Assembly (NCBI RefSeq): GCF_029542785.1
Contig: NC_083378.1
Coordinates: 434,001 to 498,000 of the forward strand
Length of the DNA: 64,000 nucleotides
Reading direction: 5' to 3'
DNA from: Malassezia japonica
Taxonomy: Eukaryota; Basidiomycota; Malasseziomycetes; Malasseziales; Malasseziaceae
In this document: piece after piece, positions 42,289-50,710 of the stretch
How the letters are laid out: each line of letters opens with the position of its first letter
How positions within the stretch are numbered: position 1 is the first letter of the stretch
Notes under the pieces: model-generated
The model's input: the letters and a program-made list of their open reading frames with translations, nothing else
Told to the model about the DNA's origin: nothing
Databases searched by the model: none
Program-made: the position numbers and the translations under genes

Positions 42289-43530
42289 ATGGACTGGGTC
42301 CAGCCAGTATCGTCAACTGTGCCCAGTGCTCCTGATGTGGCCCAGACGAACATGGCGCCTCCAGATGTATTTGCCGCCATGGCACCAGAGACGGGCGAGA
42401 CGCTCACGTCTCGGCTCCCTTTCGGCCCTACGTTTCCCATCGAGGCTACGATCCAGCCCAACTCGATTCCCCTTCCTTGGGACCAAAAACACCAAGCATG
42501 GGCGACGCCCAACTCGTTCGCCGATGCGAGCAGCTACATGCTTCCCCCTACATTCACTTCTAGTGACATTCACCGCTCGTCTTCACAACCGGCTAATAAA
42601 CGCAGAACGAATCATATGGACTGGAGCACAACGCACAACAGCCGTGACACCTTGTACGCTCACGAATTCCTCAAGGCATTCCGCGCTCGTCTGCCAGATT
42701 CGGCAGAGGGCCAGGCCGCTTGCGATTATTGCCGGAAACGAAAAATCAAGGTACGTCGGTCGAAAGTCCGAAGAGAATTAACCGTGCAGTGTGATCGCAA
42801 AAAACCAACTTGTGGCCACTGCGCCCAATCGGGCCGTGTCTGCACAAGTGATGATGTCCTGCGCAAGCGTGGGCCGCCAAGCAAGTACGTATTTCTTGCC
42901 GATTATGCTAACCTTAGACGCGAACGCGCCATCATGGACAATGCCGGTATCGTCTTCCGGAGCCGGAACTCGAGGGTTTCCAAATATGGCTCGCGTCGTA
43001 CGTCGTCAGAGACTTCGCGCGACCCGGCAGGCCTCGGCAGTAATTCCCCCATGTCGACGCAGCCGAGTGCCGAAGGGTTTCCCATGCTGCCCCCCTCTAC
43101 TCCCGGTGCGCTTCAGCACAATGTCATCAACACGAGCGACCTGAATGCTAGGAATTCGATGAACTGGGGTAAGGGCGACGGATGGTTCAGTCCCACCGGT
43201 GCTGCGCCAGGCACCGGCGCCGTCCCGGGCCTAACGATGGGCATGAGCCCCGAGAAGCCCGATGCGAGCGTCGCTGGCATGGGTCTGCCTTCAAGTGGCA
43301 TCGACATGCAGCTTTTGCAAAACTTCCAGCCTAGTGCTCCGTGGCTCAACAGCCAGAACGAGAGTAGCTGGCAGGACCTTTCCGCGCAGCCCCACATGGC
43401 CGGCATGAACCTGATGGGCCTGCCCGAGTCGCAAGGAGTTCCGAGCAATTTTGCCAGTCAGCAAAAGGGGAGCAATGGCCCTAATGTGCCTAGCCCATAC
43501 GAGCCGTCCATGTCTTCTTACCACCCACTG

Positions 43531-43577
<47 letters not shown>

Positions 43578-45243
43578 ACAGCAACAGCAACAGCACATGT
43601 ACGGTGGTGCCCCCAACGTGAATCAGGGCAATGGCATGCCAGGGCGAATGGACTTTGACTCTATGAGTCAGACCTACAAGCTTATGAATACGAGTTCGAA
43701 TGAGAGTGATCTTTCTCTGTTGACCAAACCAATGGTACCGACTGAGCAAGGTCCGCCGTCTGCAGAGACTGGCACTCCTAGCATCCCGTCGGAAACAGCG
43801 TCGGAAAAAGAAGTCATCCAGCACAATTGCAAGGCGGCTCTAGACAATTTCTTTGGATCCGTGTCGGCGCAAGGCATTTCAACGCAAAAGCTAGCCGACT
43901 TTTGTTTGCGTCAAGGTCACACTGAGGTTTCGCCGGACACGACTGGTGAGCAGACGCTTGGACTGCTGAGCCCGCAGAGACACAGTGGGAGCACAGCGGT
44001 GGAGGCGGTGTGCATCCGAGTTCTTGACAAGGATGGCCAAGTGAAGCTCTGCCCCGCGTCGTCGTACTACCGCGATGTGCCGAGTATGTACAAGGGTGAG
44101 GAAACGGGAGTGGAGTACCCGGGTGGTGTGTTTGGAGGTGCAACGCGCGCCCATGCGCCTGTCCCCCAAAAATCGGAGAAGTCGCTCTTCCCCACGGGTC
44201 GATGGTCGGACACCGACTATGCGAAGTTGCTGAGTGATGCGCAACGCCTCTTGACGCGGTCGGCGACACCGGTGTTGCTGAGCCTCGGCAGGGGTGATCT
44301 GCAGCACTCCCTTCCGTTCTTGCAGTGGGATTTGATTGAGCACTACGTCACGGCTGTGCGTCAACCGACGACGAACGAGTGGACGCCGGTCCAGGCGTGC
44401 CAGCGCCAAGCACTGCTGTTGCTGATTGCCGCGGTTGCCTCTACACTCTTCCCCGCCATCCGCATCCCCGGTGACGAAGGGACGAAAGGCGTTAGTGCGT
44501 CTGCGTGGGAGTTTGGCTACCAGTGCTACTATACGGCGCGTGGCCTGTTGGCACCTCGCAATGTCCAGCTTGGAGGAAATGAAGTGACACTGGACTATGC
44601 CCAGAGCATGGTTTTGCTCAACATCTATTTCACGCGGTGCCAGCAGTACGCAGATGCGTTCTCCGCACTCGCACACGGTGTCAACACCTGTCTCAAGCTT
44701 GCCCAGCAGCCAATCGTGCAGCAGCCTTCCAATGCGACGCTTGCTTCGACCATCTTGCAGCGCGAGATGGTGAAGCGCTGCCTATGGGTTTTGTGCCTGT
44801 TGGAGCGCCTGCACCGCGCCGAAACGCGCGACGGGTCGCCTGCGCTGTTCTCCGACGCGATTCTCTCGCTTGAAAAGCCTGTTCTGTTGCGCGGCCTCAG
44901 CGTTTCCGAGTGCCGCCCCGATGAGGGTCTGACGCAGGACGCGTTCAACGTGTTCCTGAGCCAGCTGTCGTTGGCGCAGCTGCTCGCCGAGGCCAACACG
45001 CACGGTATCTTTTTCATGGACCCTAGCACGCTGCCAGAAGGGAGTCCGACCTATGCCGCTGCTCATACATTGATCGAAAAAGCAAAGCGCTGGGTCGCAG
45101 AGACTCCCTGTATCCTTCGCCCAGTCTCGACCGACCAATTCTCCGATCCTTCCGCGGGCACGTGGACCACATCTGCATCCATCAATATGAAGGGCCTTTT
45201 CCAAGCGATGATGGCCCAAGTCTTTCAATTCACGCTTGTGTAA
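42289..45243 (+). CDS. Large Zn(II)2Cys6 transcription factor with polyQ tract
   Basis: Two exons with a 39-nt intron (42751-42789); 971 aa spliced. The intron sits inside the zinc cluster: removing it gives ACDYCRKRKIKCDRKKPTCGHC...C with spacing C-x2-C-x6-C-x6-C-x2-C-x6-C, while leaving it in adds 13 residues and breaks the cluster. RKRGPPSKYVFL after the cluster is the usual linker. A 21-Gln run lies near residue 404-424. From ~660 the fungal-specific TF domain begins (WDLIEHYVTAVRQPTTNEWT, LLLLIAAVASTLF, CLWVLCLLERLHR). Such factors bind CGG-based sites and often control carbon or stress genes. No specific orthologue recognised. Confidence 0.85.
43531..43593 (+). repeat. CAG/CAA microsatellite coding 21 glutamines
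   Basis: Twenty-one uninterrupted Gln codons, mixed CAG and CAA, inside the Zn2Cys6 gene. Mixed codons slow slippage but length variation between strains is likely. Confidence 0.9.
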
Positions 45244-45359
45244 ATCTCGCATTCATCGAGGCAGTCCTGCCTTCTATATATCCTGCGACCGATTCCACCG
45301 CGCAGTTCATCGCATAACGTTTTATAGTGCAATCAATATATTTTACGCTACAACACGCA

Positions 45360-46813
45360 CTAGTCGGCCCACTCGGGCTTGCTGCCGCCGCCCCGGCCAC
45401 GGCCACGGCCACGGCGGCCACGCCCGCTGCGGCCGCGTCCACGGCCAGCGCCGCGGTAGCCCGCTGCATTATCACCAAACGTCTGCATGTTGCGGGCCTG
45501 CTCGTCCACAAAACGCTCGCGGGGCGCGCCAGCCTCCGTGTTGGGGCCACGGCGCTCGTGGCGGTCCTTGACTTCACTGCTGATGTTGTCAAAGAAGCCC
45601 GACTTTTTGTCGTAGAAGCTCGTAGGCGTCTCGGCCGCCGGCGGAATGGCGTCCAGCTTGGCCGGCGCCGCTTGTGTCTTTTGGAAACGGGCGTTGGCGC
45701 TCTCAAAGTCGTAGTCGCCGACCGGGACCTTGTGTGCAACAGCACGGCCAGGCGCAGCACCAGGAACGGTCGGCTTTTGGCGCTGCTGCACCACCGCCTC
45801 TTGGACAGCGGGCTGCGCAAGAGCAGGCTGCGGCTCGGCCGTGGGCGCAGGCTTGGCGTCCGGCTTGGGCTCGGCCTTGGGCTGCACCGGCTCCTTGGCC
45901 TTTTCCGCCTTGGGCGCGGTGGGCTTTGCATCGACCTGGAGCGACGCAAGGTCCGCCTGCACTTTTGCGACGTCCGCCTGCGGCGCGGGCGTCGGCGCCG
46001 CAGCGGGCGCCGGAGCATCGGTCTGCTTCGCGATGCTCGGCGAAGCCTCCGGCTGCGGCATAGGCGGCGGCGGCATACCCTGCATGTGGGGCGGCGGCAT
46101 ACCGAACGGTGCGCCTTGGGGACCGGGAGGGGGCATGCCCATCATGCCGGGCTGCATGTAGGGGTTGTACGCAAAGCCCTCGGGCGGCATGCCGTACATG
46201 TTCGGCGGGTACATGGGTCCGTACGGGCTCATGTGCGGGGGCATATGCGGGGGCATGCCAGGCGGGGGCATGCCCTGCATAGGCAGTCCCGGCGCCGGGG
46301 AGTGCGCAGGAAGTGGCTGGTGTTAGTCTGCTCACAAGACCAGGTGAGATCAGTAGGAAGGCAGCGGAACTATCCACATGAAAAAAGCGCTCTCGGATAG
46401 TCGGGATCAGAGATCCACTTTACATCCGAATGCTTTCGTCCTCTCACCAACTGGCTGGATACGTACCGATTGCTCCGACGCGGTCACCACCGGGTCCGGC
46501 TCCGTCTTGCCCGGCGAAGGGTCGTCGATGCGCAGGTCGACGACGTCGGCCGCGCGAAAGACAATATAATCATACACCTTATCATTTCCAGGGACTTCGT
46601 CCTGCGGCTGGCCTGCAGCCGCACAGCGGCCCTCGGTGCCCCACGATCGCACTGGATAAGTAAAGACCACCTACCCTTTTCCAAAGCCAGCGTGGCCTGC
46701 GCAGCGTCGATATTCGACAGCACACCCTGGTAACGCATGTTCGACCTCGACGTCAGCGAGATCAGAGCGCCGATAAACGACGCGGCAGAGTCATCCTGAC
46801 CGGCCCCCGACAT
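45360..46813 (-). CDS. SCD6: LSM14/SCD6-type translational repressor
   Basis: Three exons; introns 46652-46674 (23 nt) and 46317-46466 (150 nt). The spliced protein is 426 aa. An N-terminal LSm domain (FIGALISLTSRSNMRYQGVLSNID, then DYIVFRAADVVDLRI) is followed by a Pro/Met-rich linker with repeated GMPPP, then the FDF box (DYDFESANARFQK), the FFD box (TSFYDKKSGFFDNISS), the TFG box (RERFVDEQARNMQTFGD) and a C-terminal RGG tail. This exact order defines LSM14/Scd6/Car-I proteins, which bind Dhh1 and eIF4G in P-bodies. The 150-nt intron is the longest in the window. Start ATG 46813 begins MSGAGQDDSAASF. Confidence 0.93.
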
Positions 46814-46875
46814 GATGTCCTTCGCGGCGAGGGCGTCGAGGAAGAGCGAAACCCCGCGCAGGCCCGAAGAAAAGT

Positions 46876-46881
46876 CACGTG
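46876..46881. promoter_or_regulatory. CACGTG box upstream of SCD6
   Basis: CACGTG in the 81-bp gap between the SCD6 start and the CDC37 stop, 63 bp before the SCD6 ATG. A possible bHLH site. Confidence 0.4.
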
Positions 46882-46894
46882 AAGTGGAGGCTAT

Positions 46895-48392
46895 CTAGCT
46901 GCGGCCGGTCTCGTCACGGACCTCGGTAGAGCTAAAGTTGAGGATGCCCGCCTGATCGAGCTCCTGGACCGCGACCTCGGCCTTCTCGACGGGCATCTTG
47001 CCGAGAGCAGCATTCACGCGATCGAGGCTCTTGGTTTTGAGCGCCTCGCGGAAGTCCTCGTCAAAGCCGTTGAAAATTTCCCAGCGGCGCTGCAGCCACG
47101 CACGGACCTGGCCGACGTCCATCGTCTCGGCGCCCTCGCCCTCGATCGTAATGTCCTCGGGGGGCGGTCCGTCGGGAATATCGAAAGAAATGACCGTGTT
47201 GGGGTCCTCGGCCATGAGCTGGATCTGCTCGGCACCTTCGCCGTCGTCCTTGTACTGCTTCGCCAGGGTATCGGCACGCGACGCAATGCGGTCATAGGTA
47301 GCCAGAACGTCGTTCAAAAAGACAGAGGCTGCGCGGCCGTCGGGCGAGAGCATCCGCTTGAAAAAGAGGCTCACACCGTCGCGGCCGAGCTTGTTGCAGT
47401 ACTGCACCAGCAGCGCCTTCTCGGTGCACAGACGTGCGAGCGCTTTTTGGCCGGCCATTTGCGATTCAAAGGCCTGCATCAGTAGGGCGTCCGATGCGCC
47501 GTACGACTCATCCAGCAGCTCTTTGTGCGAGCCGAGGTACTGGAACGTCTCCTGGAACGCTTCCAGCTTGAGCTGCTTGGCGGGGTTGAAGCCTTCGGGG
47601 AAGGCCTTGGTAGCGAAGGGAACACCGGCCAGCGCCGAGGGAAGGCTCGCAAACGTCTTCATCACCGGCGTGACGGTCGGCACCTCTTCGTCCTCTGCGT
47701 CCGAGTCGTTGCCGCTCTTGGGGGGGGCACTGCTGTGGGACGCGCCGGGGTTCAGCGTCTCGATCTGTTGCGTCGTCTTTTTCGCGGGCGGCTTTTGCAC
47801 AGGCGCCTCGGGCTTGGCCACATGCTGGGTCAGTTAGGGTACGTACGCCGCTGTCCCATCCGTCGTGAAGACTGTCGCTCGTAATCTTGCGCTTGTCCTC
47901 CTCGTCCATCTCCTTGAGCTTGGCGTGCACCGTTTGTTGGCGCTCGGCAAGGCGCTTCATGTGGCTTTCGAGCGTCGCGACAAGCACATCGCCAAGCTCG
48001 GGCGAGTTTGCCTTCTCCTTCACCTTGTCCTCCTGATTGATCTGGAGGAGGAGCGAGAGGAGCATGTCGTCGAGCGTCGGGCCGTCAGGGCCGTCCTTGT
48101 TGCCGCGTTCGGCACGGCCCGCAACCAGGCGTGCAAGCTCTCGCTGATAAAAGCTCGCGCCCTCGCTGCGCGTGCTGCTCACGAGCCGCGTGAGCTCGGG
48201 AGTCAAGTCGGTGTTCGTGCGCTCCTCCGCCTCGAGCTGCGACCGCTCAATCTTGCGCATTTCGCGCTTTTCGTGGATATCACGCTGCTTCCATTTGATA
48301 AACGAGTTCTTGTCCACGTTCGGGTGCACCTCAATGTCCGAGTCGTCGGACAGCTCGAGGTTATCCCACTTGGAGTAGTCCAACTTGCCCAT
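46895..48392 (-). CDS. CDC37: Hsp90 co-chaperone CDC37
   Basis: Two exons with a 22-nt intron (47825-47846); 491 aa. The N-terminus MGKLDYSKWDNLELSDDSDIE is the hallmark of Cdc37 and includes the CK2-phosphorylated Ser (SDDSD). HPNVDKNSFIKWKQRDIHEKR follows. The middle Hsp90-binding domain covers ~250-400 (SHKELLDESYGASDALLMQAFESQ) and a C-terminal helical domain ends the protein. CDC37 loads client protein kinases on Hsp90 in the cytosol. Splicing joins GWDSG to HVAKPEAP in phase 0. A single CACGTG lies 31 bp upstream of its ATG. Confidence 0.94.
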
Positions 48393-48422
48393 GGTGGCGC
48401 GTTGGCAAGCCTCCACACTTTC

Positions 48423-48428
48423 CACGTG
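48423..48428. promoter_or_regulatory. CACGTG box upstream of CDC37
   Basis: A CACGTG 31 bp before the CDC37 start, within TCCACGTGGA, so the palindrome extends to 10 bp. A possible bHLH site. Confidence 0.4.
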
Positions 48429-48599
48429 GAGCACGGGCCTGACGTAATGCAAAGCAGCATGGGCCATGCCCCACAAGTGGTGGGGCCAACATTCGTGTGG
48501 GATGCGGCCCAGCGTGGTGGTGATTCTTTTGGCAAGCTACGAATGTGATATAAACAGGTTTATCTGGCATTCTTGGTAACTAGTTCCGTTGGCGCCAGC

Positions 48600-48896
48600 T
48601 TAGTTCAGCTGTTTGATTTCGCGCTCCACGGCCTCAATGAGCGCCTGCTGGTGGTGGTCGGTGCCGACGCTCTCACGGACCTTGCCGTCCTCGTTCACCT
48701 TGGAGAGGATGCGGTGGATAGCGTCATCGTCGAACGAGCCAGCCGAGTCGCCCTTGTCGTGGTACTTGTCGTGGCCGGCGGCGAGGCGCTCAATGTGGCG
48801 CTGGTAACCGGTAACGCCCTGCTCTTTGATGTCGCGGACGACCTGCTCGAGCTGGGGGAGGATAGCCTTGCGGGTGCTCTCGTCAATCTGAACCAT
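48600..48896 (-). CDS. Unrecognised 98-residue helical protein
   Basis: A single exon; the ATG at 48896 starts MVQIDESTRKAILPQLEQVV. The protein is mostly charged amphipathic helix with a His/Asp-rich centre (HDKYHDKGD) and a C-terminal helix EAVEREIKQLN. There is no signal peptide, membrane segment or Cys. Codon usage is strongly biased to C-ending and G-ending codons as in INO1 and eIF4A, which argues for a real, well-expressed gene. It shares a 74-bp divergent promoter with TFB1. I do not recognise a family. Confidence 0.65.
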   Translation of the reverse strand: MVQIDESTRKAILPQLEQVVRDIKEQGVTGYQRHIERLAAGHDKYHDKGDSAGSFDDDAIHRILSKVNEDGKVRESVGTDHHQQALIEAVEREIKQLN

Positions 48897-48952
48897 GATG
48901 TACTGAGCGAAACGGGGTGCGGGCCCGGGGAGGTGAGTTTGTGCTACTGTAC

Positions 48953-48958
48953 CACGTG
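48953..48958. promoter_or_regulatory. CACGTG box in the 98-aa gene/TFB1 divergent promoter
   Basis: A single CACGTG in the 74-bp gap between two divergent ATGs, 12 bp from the TFB1 start. At this distance it may lie in the TFB1 leader. Confidence 0.4.
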
Positions 48959-48970
48959 GCTTTCGGCACG

Positions 48971-50710
48971 ATGTCCGACGCGCCGCAGGCACTGTATGCG
49001 GCCGTGTCGTACAAGAAGGTGCCTGGCACGCTCGTGCTCGGCGCTGATGGGCTCCTGAAATGGCAGCCGTCGAGCAGTTCGTCGAGCGTTCCGGGCTTCA
49101 GCGTGCAGGACACGCACCTGAAAGGCCTCAAAGTCTCGAAACCGGGCGCAGCGCAAACCGCGCTGCGCCTCGAGGCAGAGTCGGGGCACACGATTAATGG
49201 CGAGAGCGCGGCGATGCTTACGTTTAACGCCGAGCAGGATGTGGCCGTGGCTGCGCGCGAGCAGTTTAAAGAGCGCCTCGCCGCGGCGATCGCGCGTGCG
49301 CGCACTTCGCAAGAGGAGCGCAGCAGCACGCCAGCCGACACGCCGCGCACGCCGCACGGCACGGGCACGCCCGAGATTCCCGAGGTGAAGCTTCGTGGAC
49401 AGGTGCTGCTCGCGTATCCTAGCCTGCTTGCGCTGCACAAAGAAGTGGTCGGCTCGGAAATTTTGTCAGATGCCGACTTTTGGGCGCATCCCACACGCGC
49501 CGCGCTCCTGCGTTCCGAGCGTGCAAAGATGCAGCAGCGCCAGGGCCGCAGTGCTCAGCTCGCGGACCCCAAGCCGACGCAGGGCGAGTCGGGCGAGATG
49601 AAAATCAACATTACCCCGCAGCTCATCCGCGAGCTGTTTGAACAATACCCCGTGCTGACACGCGCCTACAACGAGAATGTGCCGGAAAAGCTCAACGAAA
49701 GCACGTTCTGGGCGCGCTACTTTCAGTCGAAACTATACCATCGCCTGCGCACCTCGCAGCGCTCGGCCGCGTCGGAGCAGACGCTGCGTGACGACCCTAT
49801 TTTCGACCAGTACCTCGAAGAGGAAGACGACGGGATCGAGCCACGCACGCCCCACAACCCCCACGACGCACTGCTCGATCTGCAGTCTACCGCTGAGGAC
49901 CACGGCGAGACAGGCAATGTCCAGGACTGGACGATGCGTGCGGGCTTTGACCGGCGCACGCTTCCTCTTGTGCGCCGCTTTAACAACCATGCCAGCTCGC
50001 TCCTGCGCTCGTCCTTGGGCGAGCTGACCGACGAGGATGCGCGCCGTGTGCGCCGCAAGACGGGCGGTGTGGACGAAGAGTACGCCAAGGATACCGGAAA
50101 GTACTATGAGCAAATTGTCATGGACGACCTGAACGAGCACCGAGAGCGCGGCGGACGCCGCCTCGAGATCCACGACCAAAAAGCGTACTTCGAGGCGGGC
50201 GCGGAGGATGCGGCGATGCAAGATATAAGTGCGCCCGATGCCAAGGCCACTGCAGCGCGCTTCGACGGGCAGCTGCAGCAGTGGAAGCTCGACATTCGTA
50301 CGTTTGAGCCGCCCGGCGAGACGATGCGCGTCTCTCTCGACGATATGCTCGACAACATGGAGCAGCAAAAAGAGCAGCACCCCGGCAACACGCTTGCAGA
50401 GCTTCCCGGTGATGTACACAAGCAGCTCATCTCGTGCCATGCGGCTACCGACGAGTTTCTGCAGCAGTTTTGGCAGTCGATCTCGCCGTCGCTCGAGGGC
50501 CGCGGCGGTACCGCGCCGACGCTCCCCGAGCGTGCCAGGAAAGCAAAGCAGATGCTCCAGGTCCTTGCACGGACGGATGCGCGTATGGAGAGCATTGCCG
50601 ACGCTGCCGATGCGGTGCTCCCTGGCACAGGGCGTGCGTGTGTCGAAGCGGCGTTTAGCGCTACGCGCCAAGCCGTAGCCCGGGCGATGGCCTATGGAAA
50701 TAGTCGCTAA
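48971..50710 (+). CDS. TFB1: TFIIH core subunit TFB1/p62
   Basis: An intronless gene of 579 aa from ATG 48971. The N-terminal ~110 residues form the PH-like domain (AVSYKKVPGTLVLGADGLLKW). Two BSD domains follow, with the diagnostic Phe-Trp pairs in ILSDADFWAHP and KLNESTFWARYFQSKLYHR. The C-terminal half is helical (RRFNNHASSLLRSSLG, WQSISPSLEGR). TFB1/p62 holds the XPD/XPB core of TFIIH together in transcription initiation and nucleotide excision repair. Its TAA (50708-50710) overlaps the GCN20 TAG on the other strand. Confidence 0.92.
   Translation: MSDAPQALYAAVSYKKVPGTLVLGADGLLKWQPSSSSSSVPGFSVQDTHLKGLKVSKPGAAQTALRLEAESGHTINGESAAMLTFNAEQDVAVAAREQFKERLAAAIARARTSQEERSSTPADTPRTPHGTGTPEIPEVKLRGQVLLAYPSLLALHKEVVGSEILSDADFWAHPTRAALLRSERAKMQQRQGRSAQLADPKPTQGESGEMKINITPQLIRELFEQYPVLTRAYNENVPEKLNESTFWARYFQSKLYHRLRTSQRSAASEQTLRDDPIFDQYLEEEDDGIEPRTPHNPHDALLDLQSTAEDHGETGNVQDWTMRAGFDRRTLPLVRRFNNHASSLLRSSLGELTDEDARRVRRKTGGVDEEYAKDTGKYYEQIVMDDLNEHRERGGRRLEIHDQKAYFEAGAEDAAMQDISAPDAKATAARFDGQLQQWKLDIRTFEPPGETMRVSLDDMLDNMEQQKEQHPGNTLAELPGDVHKQLISCHAATDEFLQQFWQSISPSLEGRGGTAPTLPERARKAKQMLQVLARTDARMESIADAADAVLPGTGRACVEAAFSATRQAVARAMAYGNSR

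Noticed and set aside
46317..46466. snoRNA in the long SCD6 intron
   Set aside because: CTGA occurs, but no RTGATGA box or terminal stem could be found.
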